Shown here: positions 1 through 7,026 of the stretch, piece after piece
How the letters are laid out: each line of letters starts with the position of its first letter
How positions within the stretch are numbered: position 1 is the stretch's first letter
Source of the DNA: Cytophagaceae bacterium
GTDB lineage: Bacteria > Bacteroidota > Bacteroidia > Cytophagales > Spirosomataceae
Direction: 5' to 3'
Length of the DNA: 9,349 nucleotides
Assembly (NCBI GenBank): GCA_947461155.1
Contig: CANHKE010000024.1
Location: forward strand, 1 to 9,349
Made by a program: the position numbers and the translations under genes
Notes under the pieces: generated by a model
Database searches by the model: none
What the model saw: the letters and a program-made list of their open reading frames with translations, nothing else
What the model was told of the DNA's origin: nothing

Positions 1-51
1 CGGGAGAAATTGCACCAAGTCGCTATTTGAGTTATTTAAGTATATTCGAAA

Positions 52-975
52 ATGAAGATAACAGAAGGTAATTTATGGGGAGTTGATTTAGGGGGGACAA
101 AAATAGAATGTGCGGTTTTAAACCGTCAGGATCCCACGCGCGTGATCATTCGAAGGAGAATTGATACTGAGGCGTCGAAGGGCTATACCCATATATTGCA
201 ACAGGTTAAACGTTTGGTGGATGAGGTGGCCCATGAACTGGGCGAGCCGCCTATTCAGGTTGGATTTGCGACACCGGGGGTCCTAGATCCGCGCACTCAA
301 ACGATGAAAAACTGCAATACGGTTTGCATGAATGGCCAGGCGATGGCTTCGGATTTAGCAGCCATTTTAGGTTGTGAGGTGTCACTTGCTAATGACGCGA
401 ATTGCTTTGCTTTGGCTGAAACACATTTAGGTGCTGTTTTGGACGTACACCCGGGAGCGGAAATTGTGTTTGGTGTCATTATGGGAACGGGTGTTGGTGG
501 AGGTCTTGTCGCGCACGGAAAAGTGGTCAAAGGTGTTCATGGCATTGGTGGCGAATGGGGGCATAATATTTTAGAAGAAGGGGGTGATCCCTGTTATTGT
601 GGTAAATCAGGCTGTGTCGAGCATGTTATTTCCGGGCCGGCTTTGGAATTGTATTATTTACGTCAATCTGGCCAGTCTTTGCGGATGCCACAAATCATGG
701 AAGCCTATTTTGCTGGAAACGATGCGGTGGCCACGGCCACGGTGGAACGCTTACTCGAAAATTTTGGTCGGGCGATTTCCACGTTGATCAATGTCCTCGA
801 TCCCGATGTGATCGTCATCGGTGGTGGTGTGGGCAATATCGATTTACTCTACACCGAAGGCTACGAACGCATTAAGAAATACATTTTTAATTCAGGCGAA
901 GTGAATACGCCGATTGTTAAACCGAAACTTGGCGATAGCGCAGGTGTTTTTGGTGCTGCGATGTTATTTGCTTAG
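52..975 (+). CDS. ROK family sugar kinase (fructokinase/glucokinase-like)
   Basis: Cytoplasmic ATP-dependent sugar kinase of the ROK family, predicted to phosphorylate a hexose or amino sugar at C6. The 307-aa length is normal for the family. Visible motifs: N-terminal phosphate-binding loop GVDLGGTKIE (residues 10-19); NDAN at 114-117 with D115 as the expected catalytic base; glycine-rich MGTGVGGG (144-151); the GGEWGH stretch (166-171); and the ROK zinc site formed by H171 with C181, C183 and C188 in CYCGKSGCVE. A second nucleotide-binding segment, VIVIGGGVG, lies at 253-261. The CYCGKxGCxExxISG pattern is closest to my memory of Mak-type fructokinases rather than NagK, but substrate cannot be fixed from motifs. 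No DNA-binding domain precedes the kinase, so it is an enzyme and not a NagC/XylR-type repressor. The first ATG sits directly before the conserved strand and is the only sensible start. It converges on the membrane acyltransferase-like gene, with overlapping stops. Confidence 0.93.
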   Translation: MKITEGNLWGVDLGGTKIECAVLNRQDPTRVIIRRRIDTEASKGYTHILQQVKRLVDEVAHELGEPPIQVGFATPGVLDPRTQTMKNCNTVCMNGQAMASDLAAILGCEVSLANDANCFALAETHLGAVLDVHPGAEIVFGVIMGTGVGGGLVAHGKVVKGVHGIGGEWGHNILEEGGDPCYCGKSGCVEHVISGPALELYYLRQSGQSLRMPQIMEAYFAGNDAVATATVERLLENFGRAISTLINVLDPDVIVIGGGVGNIDLLYTEGYERIKKYIFNSGEVNTPIVKPKLGDSAGVFGAAMLFA

Positions 976-2078
976 ACTTTCAGAAACCATTTGCGCTTGT
1001 AGCAAACGTAGCAGATAGACCAACAAATCAGCACGAAACTGATGGCATATGCTAAGGATCCATTGTATTTACCGAAAACCGGTTCGAAGACATGCCAGTA
1101 TAGCCAATTAGGCAATGAGGTCGTCCCAGAACCTTCCGTCATTTCCACATGATCCATTTGAATGGCTAATACTTCTGAAATGGCATAGGCCAAAATAGAA
1201 TTCGTGCCAAAAACCAAAAAGAAGGTATTCGCAAAATGGCGTTCTTTCACCTCAATCCACCAGTTTAATAAGCCAATCAAAATAAAATCTATCCCCGCAC
1301 ACAACAAGACAAATGAACTTGTCCACAATTTTTTGTTGATCGGAAAACTCTTATCCCATGCAAGTGCCAGGACAATTAATCCAATCCCAAATACGAGTAA
1401 GCTCATCAATGCTGGTTTTTGGGCAGCACGCTGCTTCTCTAAATACAGACTAACTTGATACCCAAATAAACAGGTACTCAAGGCCGGTAATGTGCTCAAA
1501 AAGCCTTCTGGGTCAAATGGAATACCATTTCCATGGTATAAGTGCGTAGGTCCAAAGAGCAATAAATCTAATTTTCGAACCGCATTGCTCCCTAATTCGT
1601 AAGCTACTCCCGGGTCACCGAAAATGGCTAAAATGGCCCAATAGGAAAGAAGGAAGCCTATGTTTATGCCTGTAAGCCAACGAGCCGGCACGCTCAGTGT
1701 AATGAATGAAATCACACAATAAGAAAGTGCAATTCGTGGTAATACGTTTAAAAAACGCATGGTTGACAAGCTAAAGTCAACAAACGGGAAATAAAAAATG
1801 ACGTAATTAATGATAAATAATAACAAAGTTCGTTTTAGAATTTTCGTTCGAACCGCAGCCGTTAAGGTATAATTAAATGACTTGAAGGAGAAACGCATCG
1901 CGACTCCCACCATGAATAGGAACGTTGGGAAAACCAAATCAGTCGGCGTGAATCCATGCCAAGAAGCGTGTTTTAATGGCCCATAGGTAAATGTGCCATT
2001 TCCTGAGGTATTGACTAAAATCATGGCGGCTAAAGTGATTCCGCGCAGGATGTCCAACGAAAGAAAACGTGATTTCAT
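972..2078 (-). CDS. Heparan-alpha-glucosaminide N-acetyltransferase-like (DUF5009/NagX-type) membrane protein
   Basis: Multi-pass inner-membrane protein, 368 aa, about ten hydrophobic segments (roughly residues 9-24, 46-63, 83-100, 113-131, 137-153, 192-212, 222-240, 252-275, 283-306, 341-360). It opens with the family signature: FLSLDILRGIT (5-15), then HASWHGFTPTDLVFPTFLF (37-55). In human HGSNAT the histidine of the matching motif is the proposed active site, here H37. Later family blocks are FDPEGFLSTLPAL (188-200), FPINKKLWTSSFVL (245-258) and FGTNSI (290-295). Family members move an acetyl group across the membrane onto an amino sugar such as glucosamine; bacterial homologues next to chitin or GlcNAc genes are called NagX. 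Here the neighbours are a secreted protease (2 bases upstream, surely cotranscribed) and a convergent ROK kinase, so an amino-sugar role is possible but unproven. The start ATG at 2078 directly precedes the conserved N-terminus. Confidence 0.88.
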   Translation of the reverse strand: MKSRFLSLDILRGITLAAMILVNTSGNGTFTYGPLKHASWHGFTPTDLVFPTFLFMVGVAMRFSFKSFNYTLTAAVRTKILKRTLLLFIINYVIFYFPFVDFSLSTMRFLNVLPRIALSYCVISFITLSVPARWLTGINIGFLLSYWAILAIFGDPGVAYELGSNAVRKLDLLLFGPTHLYHGNGIPFDPEGFLSTLPALSTCLFGYQVSLYLEKQRAAQKPALMSLLVFGIGLIVLALAWDKSFPINKKLWTSSFVLLCAGIDFILIGLLNWWIEVKERHFANTFFLVFGTNSILAYAISEVLAIQMDHVEMTEGSGTTSLPNWLYWHVFEPVFGKYNGSLAYAISFVLICWSICYVCYKRKWFLKV

Positions 2079-2080
2079 AT

Positions 2081-3709
2081 TTATAGGTTTAGCAATACGG
2101 GAATCACTTGGATTTGATTCTCGATTGTAAATCTAAAATAATATTTACCGGAAATGAAAGGAGCCGGAAAAAAATCGAATGCCGATTGTCTGAAGTTAAG
2201 TGTTTGTACGACAACTCCCTGGTTATTAATGATTTCTAGGCTGCCCGATTGGGTTCCTGTGGTCGAAATATGTATTTTTTGCCCGATAGAAGCGGGATTC
2301 GGGTAAACCTCAAGCTTGGTTTTTGTTGGCAATTCATTTCCTAAAATGGGGTTCAGTATTTGGCTTATTCGTTCAAAATGCGGAATCCCGTAGCCCAATA
2401 GATTATCTGGATTCGTGGATTGACTTCCCGATTTTCGAATGACTTGAATGATTTCTTGTGCCGTTTTGGTCGGATTGGCTTGAATCACTCCTGCGACTAA
2501 ACCAGACACGAGTGGTGCGGAAAAGGACGTGCCACTGAGTGAACCGAACGCCCCTGATGGTAATCCAGCTATGGTTGCTAATCCCATGGCTGCAATATCA
2601 GGCTTGATGCGTAAATCAAAAGTAGGCCCAACCGAGCTAAACGATGCGCGTATTCCTGTGCGGTCGACAGCACCTACCGATAAAATCGAGTCAGCATCAG
2701 CTGGCGCCGTGATGTATTTCCAAGCATCAGATCCTTGGTTACCTGCGGATATCGTACAAATAATTCCCTTACTCGCGGCCCATGCGGCGGCTTTGGAAAC
2801 CAGCGTCGTCCGGCCATTCATTTCGGAATATTTATGATTGTACTTGCTATTATCAAAATCAGAATAGCCTAATGAAGAAGTGATGATATCGGTGCCCAAG
2901 CTGTCAGCCCACTCTGCGCCACGCATCCAATTCGCTTCCTCGACAAGTAATTCATGCTCACTTTCTTCTGTTTGTGCCAACGCAAATTGGGCTTGATATG
3001 CCGTGCCAAATAATTTGCCAGGTGCTTGTGCCGCAATCGTGCTCCATACCTCAGTTCCGTGCGATCCGCCAAAATAAATGGAACTTAACGTAGGGTCTGT
3101 AATGAGCGTTCCCAAAAGTCTTTTCTCCGAGTAAATGGCCTGGAAAAACCCAGCCTGATCAGCTTGGGAAAATCCGTCATCGAGCACTGTAATTTTAATG
3201 CCCTTACCCATATAGCCTCTATTATGCATTTGGTCAATGCCTAATTGCGCAATTTGGGCATACGAAATGCCATAATCCATGGACTCCGAATCTTGAATGT
3301 TTTGAATGGCATTTGACTGAAGTCTTAAATCTGAACTAGAATCCAATGGCATGTTTTTGTACAAACCGGCCACGGATTTTAAAGCCTTAATTTTGGCAAT
3401 ATTGGCTGGCTTTTCTTTGATTAAAACGCCATTTATCCATTTTAACGGGTAAACAATTTGCGCACCAGCGGCTTTAATTTCTTGTAGATAACTCGTGTTA
3501 ATTGGTAAATCATGTTCGGTAATGGCCACTTTGTTTTTCACACGACGATTGATGGCATCAGCACTTAAAAACTGCTCAGGTTTGTTTACAGAATACGTTG
3601 AATTATTTTTGTCTTTTAATAAGACGAGGTAGCGATATCGTGTCTCTTGAGATAGACTAGTAAAGGAACTTAATAGAAAGGCAATAAAAAAAATCTCTCG
3701 TTTGAACAT
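2081..3709 (-). CDS. Secreted subtilisin-like S8 serine protease with T9SS C-terminal sorting domain
   Basis: Exported endopeptidase of 542 aa, expected at the cell surface or outside the cell. From the ATG at 3709 the order is: signal peptide (1-20, cleavage near SLSQ), an I9-like propeptide region (about 24-118), the subtilase domain (about 150-450), and a type IX secretion sorting domain (about 463-542) with the typical EVYPNP motif (467-472) and a late SGKYYFRF strand (520-527). The catalytic triad is complete: D177 in VLDDGF, H217 in GSHGTE, S395 in GTSFSAP, with oxyanion N324 in SAGNQGS. An in-frame extension to 3778 exists but begins with TTG and puts 23 polar residues before the signal peptide, so the internal ATG is preferred. 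The stop lies 2 bases before the membrane acyltransferase-like gene, forming a two-gene operon. It is divergent from the metal operon. Substrate unknown. Confidence 0.93.
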   Translation of the reverse strand: MFKREIFFIAFLLSSFTSLSQETRYRYLVLLKDKNNSTYSVNKPEQFLSADAINRRVKNKVAITEHDLPINTSYLQEIKAAGAQIVYPLKWINGVLIKEKPANIAKIKALKSVAGLYKNMPLDSSSDLRLQSNAIQNIQDSESMDYGISYAQIAQLGIDQMHNRGYMGKGIKITVLDDGFSQADQAGFFQAIYSEKRLLGTLITDPTLSSIYFGGSHGTEVWSTIAAQAPGKLFGTAYQAQFALAQTEESEHELLVEEANWMRGAEWADSLGTDIITSSLGYSDFDNSKYNHKYSEMNGRTTLVSKAAAWAASKGIICTISAGNQGSDAWKYITAPADADSILSVGAVDRTGIRASFSSVGPTFDLRIKPDIAAMGLATIAGLPSGAFGSLSGTSFSAPLVSGLVAGVIQANPTKTAQEIIQVIRKSGSQSTNPDNLLGYGIPHFERISQILNPILGNELPTKTKLEVYPNPASIGQKIHISTTGTQSGSLEIINNQGVVVQTLNFRQSAFDFFPAPFISGKYYFRFTIENQIQVIPVLLNL

Positions 3710-3710
3710 A

Positions 3711-3744
3711 TTGTCTACAAAGAAAGTGAAAATCTTTAGATTTG
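3711..3744 (+). promoter_or_regulatory. Candidate Bacteroidota promoter for the metal operon
   Basis: A perfect match to the Bacteroidota -7 consensus TAnnTTTG is present as TAGATTTG at 3737-3744, 33 bases before the ATG at 3778. A TTG at 3711-3713 could serve as the -33 element; the 23-base spacing is at the long end of what is described for this class. Transcription would start near 3750, giving a leader of about 28 bases. The site falls in the 68-base gap between the divergent protease start (3709) and the operon, so it lies within the protease gene's control region too. No matching box was found for the protease on the other strand. Confidence 0.5.
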
Positions 3745-3777
3745 GCTTATTATTCAAGCATTCCTTCGTAATTTTCA

Positions 3778-4200
3778 ATGAATAAGTTGTCCCTTTTTAT
3801 GCCAAGTTTTATTAAAAGGTATTTATTGGTCTTTTTTGCTTGCTGGCTCATGCTCGGTCAAACGGGTCTCGCTTGGAAGTCGGCAACCTGTGTTTTTACC
3901 GGAAATGTAACCTACGGCTGGGGAAAAAGTGTGGCATGTTGCCAGAAAAGTACACCCATTAATCAAGATCATGTCTCTCGTGCTTCTTGCTGTACCTTCG
4001 CACAATTTCACGTTAAATTATCCGCCGAACAGCGTCTAAAAGTAGCTCAATATGCTTTTGTGGGATTTGAGCCAACAACCCCATTTCGATTTTTATTCGA
4101 TAAACGTTTCCACTCGGAACGTGTACTTTTACCCGTTGGGTCAATTCCATCACCCCCGCCATCTGTCAAAAGAGCGTTGATTCAAGTGTATTTGATTTAG
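3778..4200 (+). CDS. Small exported Cys-rich protein, HYC_CC_PP-like, first gene of metal operon
   Basis: A 140-aa protein with no enzymatic motif. It has an N-terminal hydrophobic export segment (about residues 15-32, ending TGLA), a single cysteine C38, two adjacent-cysteine pairs (C54-C55 and C71-C72), a histidine at 78, and a proline run near the C-terminus (PSPPPS, 124-129). This layout resembles the small Bacteroidota proteins named after conserved HYC, CC and PP motifs, which often accompany metal-related TonB receptors; here the HY before the first cysteine is not seen, so membership is tentative. Start could be the ATG at 3778 or the in-frame ATG at 3799; the second places the positively charged signal peptide start more typically. 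The receptor gene follows after 52 bases with no terminator visible between. Metal binding through the CC pairs is inference; the protein may bind metal, sense it or assist the receptor. Confidence 0.65.
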   Translation: MNKLSLFMPSFIKRYLLVFFACWLMLGQTGLAWKSATCVFTGNVTYGWGKSVACCQKSTPINQDHVSRASCCTFAQFHVKLSAEQRLKVAQYAFVGFEPTTPFRFLFDKRFHSERVLLPVGSIPSPPPSVKRALIQVYLI

Positions 4201-4252
4201 AGGCCTTAATCCTCAATTTCAAAATTCATGTTTTACGTTAATTCCTTTTCGG

Positions 4253-6460
4253 ATGAATCGATACATATTCATTTTTTTTAGTTTTCTAGCCGCTCCATTA
4301 TGGGCGCAGGAACTCAACGGCCGCGTGATGAGCTTAGATGCTCAGGGCAACATGGCAGATATTCCTGGCGCTACGGTGTATTATACCAAAGATAAGTTAG
4401 GTGCGCCCACTGGCCTAGATGGTGTTTTTAAATTACGCGTTCGCTCGTTTCCCGGGTGGCTCATCATTCGCGCGATCGGTTTTAATTCCGATTCTGTATG
4501 GGTTGATAAGCCCCAATTTGTACATGTGCATTTGTCTGCCGACAACAAACAATTGAACGAAGTGAAAGTCGTGGCTTCCCCAGGTGGACAAGACGTACAA
4601 TCGATTCAAAGTCGGGAAATTTTGACCATGAAAACGCTTGCCAAAGCAGCTTGTTGTAACCTGTCTGAAAGTTTTGAAACGAACGCGAGTGTGTCGGTCA
4701 ATTTTACAGATGCGGTCACCGGTGCGAAGCAAATATCGCTTTTAGGGCTTTCAGGGACTTATGTGCAAACAAACGTGGAGAATATTCCGTCCATTCGCGG
4801 CTTGAAATCTACCTATGGATTGAACTACATTCCAGGTACGTGGATTCGTTCAATCGATTTAGCCAAAGGCCAAAGTTCAGTGGTCAATGGCTATGAATCC
4901 ATGACGGGAGCAATCAATATCGAATTAGCCAAATCAGATACGTCGGAGGTATATTTTCTGAATGTATACGGGAATTCGCAGGGGAGGTTGGAGGTAAACC
5001 AACAAGCCGCGCATAAATTTAATGGCCGACTTTCCACGGGTCTGTTGACGCACTATTCCCAACAATCCACGCGTCTAGACGGAAATAAAGATGGATTTTT
5101 GGATTTGCCCTTGTTTGATTTGGTCAATGTTTTGAATCGCTGGAAATATGCAACGGACAAATGGATGGTGCAATGGGGGGGTGGCTATTTGCGGGAGAAC
5201 CGCGTTTCCGGTCAAACGAATTTTGATGAACAAACCTCAAATCGCTATCGCGTATATGGGTTTGGTAGTACCACGAAGCGCTTTGAGGCCTTTGCCAAGG
5301 TGGCTCGATTGTTTCAAACGAAACCTTGGAAGGGATTGGGGCTTATTTTAAATACGGCAAATCATCAAAACGATTCCTATTTTGCATTCAAGCAATATGT
5401 TGGGCACGAACAATCGCTTTATGGAAATTTGATCTATCAATCCATCATCGATAATACCAATCATACCTGGAAAGCAGGCGCAAGCTTTTTGTATGATGCC
5501 TACCAAGAGCGATATATCGATTCGAGTTATGCGCGCACTGAAATGGTGCCCGGATTTTTCGGGGAATATATTTGGACGATTCCGAATCGCTTGACGGTGG
5601 TGCTAGGAAATCGCATCGATTTTCACAACCAACTAGGTACAAAATGGGTGCCACGTGCCCATGCCAAATGGGATATTTCGCCTACCTGGATGGCCCGCGC
5701 TTCCGTTGGAAAAGGTTGGCGACGCGTGAATCCATTGGCTGAAAACATGGGTTTTCTAGCGAACACGAGATCGATTCAATTGTTAGGCAACCTTAATTCT
5801 CTTGAGGAAGCTTGGAATTATGGGCTAACATTGACGCATGATTTTGTCATTGCCAATCGGAAAGCGAATGTGGTTATGGATTATTTCCAAACAGATTTTA
5901 CACATCAATGGGTGGTCGATATGGAAACAGCGCATTCGATTCGCATGTATGCAAATCCAGGTGTATCCTATGCCAAAAGTGCTCAAATTGAATTTAATTA
6001 TAGCCCGTTACCACGTTTGGAATGGAAGACGGCGTATCGTTTTCAAGATGTTGCGTCTGATTATTTGGGGGAAAATGGCCGTTTGAGGCGATTAACAAAA
6101 CCATTTTTAAATCGCGATCGCGTATTGGTTAATGTCGCCTATGCAACTAAATATGATATTTGGAAGTTTGATTTGACGTGGCAATGGAGTGGTGCACGAC
6201 GGATACCAAACGCCTATGTGCATACGGCCGATTCGCCAACCGTGAACGCTCCAGCCTTTTCGATGGTTTATGGGCAGGTGACACGCCAATTTAAACATTG
6301 GGAAATGTATGTAGGCGTCGAAAATCTGTTTAATTTTACCCAGTCCAATCCCATTATGGGAGCGTCTGATCCTTTTGCTCGTGGTTTTGATGCCACAATG
6401 GTTTGGGGGCCTATCGCGGGTCGCATGGTTTACACAGGAATACGTTATAAAATCAACTAA
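4253..6460 (+). CDS. TonB-dependent outer-membrane receptor, heavy-metal-associated type
   Basis: A complete TonB-dependent receptor of 735 aa, expected to import a ligand through the outer membrane with energy from TonB-ExbBD. Signal peptide 1-18 (cleavage after PLWA). Residues 19-98 form a carboxypeptidase-D regulatory-like beta domain (ELNGRV..., PGATVYY..., G-x-P-T-G-x-D-G-x-F pattern), usual in Bacteroidota receptors. The plug spans about 102-226 and contains AACCNLSESFETNASV (132-147), a TGAKQISLLGL segment (156-166), an IRGL motif (181-184) and the closing GYESMTGAINIEL (213-225). The beta-barrel fills 230-735, rich in alternating aromatic strands, ending TGIRYKIN. The CCNLSESFETN plug type is one I associate with Bacteroidota receptors sitting beside HMA-domain genes, as here: the next two genes, 12 and 4 bases apart, encode metal-binding periplasmic proteins. 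No SusD partner is present, arguing against glycan uptake. Ligand probably copper or another soft metal or its chelate; this is inference. Confidence 0.93.
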   Translation: MNRYIFIFFSFLAAPLWAQELNGRVMSLDAQGNMADIPGATVYYTKDKLGAPTGLDGVFKLRVRSFPGWLIIRAIGFNSDSVWVDKPQFVHVHLSADNKQLNEVKVVASPGGQDVQSIQSREILTMKTLAKAACCNLSESFETNASVSVNFTDAVTGAKQISLLGLSGTYVQTNVENIPSIRGLKSTYGLNYIPGTWIRSIDLAKGQSSVVNGYESMTGAINIELAKSDTSEVYFLNVYGNSQGRLEVNQQAAHKFNGRLSTGLLTHYSQQSTRLDGNKDGFLDLPLFDLVNVLNRWKYATDKWMVQWGGGYLRENRVSGQTNFDEQTSNRYRVYGFGSTTKRFEAFAKVARLFQTKPWKGLGLILNTANHQNDSYFAFKQYVGHEQSLYGNLIYQSIIDNTNHTWKAGASFLYDAYQERYIDSSYARTEMVPGFFGEYIWTIPNRLTVVLGNRIDFHNQLGTKWVPRAHAKWDISPTWMARASVGKGWRRVNPLAENMGFLANTRSIQLLGNLNSLEEAWNYGLTLTHDFVIANRKANVVMDYFQTDFTHQWVVDMETAHSIRMYANPGVSYAKSAQIEFNYSPLPRLEWKTAYRFQDVASDYLGENGRLRRLTKPFLNRDRVLVNVAYATKYDIWKFDLTWQWSGARRIPNAYVHTADSPTVNAPAFSMVYGQVTRQFKHWEMYVGVENLFNFTQSNPIMGASDPFARGFDATMVWGPIAGRMVYTGIRYKIN

Positions 6461-6472
6461 TCAAATAACCTT

Positions 6473-6673
6473 ATGAAAAAGTTCATCTTAGTATCTGGAA
6501 TGGTTTTTGCGATGTTTGGGACATTCGCACAAACACAAGAGTCAAAAAAGGCGAAAACGGAAGATAAAAAAGAAGTGTATCAATGTCCGATGAAATGCGA
6601 AGGACCAAAGACCTATTCGAAAAAAGGGAAATGTCCGGCATGTACGATGGATTTAAAAGTTGTTAAAAAATAA
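6473..6673 (+). CDS. Tiny exported heavy-metal-binding-domain (HMBD) protein
   Basis: A 66-aa protein: signal peptide (1-19, cleavage near GTFAQ), a lysine/glutamate-rich linker (22-34), then one heavy-metal-binding domain from about 35 to 62. The domain has the order YQCPMKC...GKCPACTMDL with likely ligands C38, M40, C42, C54, C57 and M59. Canonical copies of this domain, found at the N-termini of CopA-like ATPases and CusB-like efflux adaptors, read CPMHP...GKCPxCGMDL; here the usual H-P is K-C and the Gly before Met is Thr. It therefore stands as a free periplasmic (or lipid-independent secreted) metal-binding module. It lies 12 bases after the receptor and 4 bases before the HMA gene. Likely role is to hold or hand over a metal ion, copper being the best guess. 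The metal and the partner are inferred. Confidence 0.85.
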   Translation: MKKFILVSGMVFAMFGTFAQTQESKKAKTEDKKEVYQCPMKCEGPKTYSKKGKCPACTMDLKVVKK

Positions 6674-6677
6674 TAGC

Positions 6678-6992
6678 ATGAAAAAAATCTTATTTTTATT
6701 GCTCCTGCCTTTCGGGTTATTGGCGGGACCTTCGCAATCCGTCAAGATTAAAACTTCTGCGATTTGTGAGATGTGCAAAGAGCGCATCGAGAAGAATTTG
6801 GCTTTGACCAAAGGAATTGAAAAGTCGGATTTGAATCTGGAAGATCAATCAAATATTACCGTGGTGTATAATCCAGATAAAATTGATGTTGCTAAGATTA
6901 AGCAAGTGATTGCTGAAACAGGCTACGATGCCGATGATGTGAAGGCGGTCAAAAAAAGCTTCGACAAATTGCCGAGTTGCTGTAAAAAGTAA
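6678..6992 (+). CDS. Exported heavy-metal-associated (HMA) domain protein
   Basis: A 104-aa protein with a signal peptide (1-17, MKKILFLLLLPFGLLAG) and one ferredoxin-like HMA fold (about 21-95). The metal loop is TSAICEMC with C30 and C33; the Met that precedes the CxxC in most copper chaperones (M-x-C-x-x-C) is replaced by Ser-Ala. Other fold landmarks are the IEKNLALTKGIEKSDLNL helix-strand unit, an ITVVYNPDKID strand (60-70) and IKQVIAETGYDA (74-85). The C-terminus carries a second possible metal site, LPSCCKK with C101-C102. An upstream in-frame TTG at 6660 would add six polar residues that overlap the preceding gene and spoil the signal peptide, so the ATG at 6678 is chosen. Last gene of the operon, directly before the terminator. 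A periplasmic metal carrier that receives from or delivers to the receptor is the natural reading, unproven. Confidence 0.88.
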   Translation: MKKILFLLLLPFGLLAGPSQSVKIKTSAICEMCKERIEKNLALTKGIEKSDLNLEDQSNITVVYNPDKIDVAKIKQVIAETGYDADDVKAVKKSFDKLPSCCKK

Positions 6993-7026
6993 AAAAAAGC
7001 CCTCATGCAATTGAGGGCTTTTTTTT
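6991..7026. terminator. Bidirectional intrinsic terminator between metal operon and tex
   Basis: An inverted repeat with a 7-bp GC-rich stem, GCCCTCA (6999-7005) and TGAGGGC (7012-7018), around the six-base loop TGCAAT. It is flanked by eight A (6991-6998) and nine T (7019-7027), so either strand yields a hairpin followed by a U tract. It serves the plus-strand operon, whose stop is at 6990-6992, and the minus-strand tex gene, whose stop codon (7026-7028) lies in the T tract. The A and T runs can extend the stem by up to eight more pairs. Confidence 0.93.

Noticed and set aside
27..48. Promoter for the ROK kinase (TTG at 27-29, TATATTCG at 41-48)
   Set aside because: The -7 box has a mismatch in the TTTG part and the spacing of 11 bases is far too short.
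1..71. Possible end of an upstream plus-strand gene
   Set aside because: Two frames stay open from the left edge: one to a TGA at 53-55 forming an ATGA overlap with the kinase, the other to a TAA at 69-71. Too short to choose between them or to claim either as coding.
297..530. 77-codon minus-strand frame within the ROK gene
   Set aside because: Antisense shadow of conserved kinase motifs; Pro/Ala/Thr-rich with no recognisable feature.
3710..3778. N-terminal extension of the S8 protease to 3778 on the minus strand
   Set aside because: It starts with TTG, adds 23 polar residues before an obvious signal peptide, and would overlap the divergent promoter; the ATG at 3709 is better.
6660..6677. 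TTG start for the HMA protein overlapping the HMBD gene
   Set aside because: It adds six residues ahead of a textbook signal peptide that begins at the ATG at 6678.
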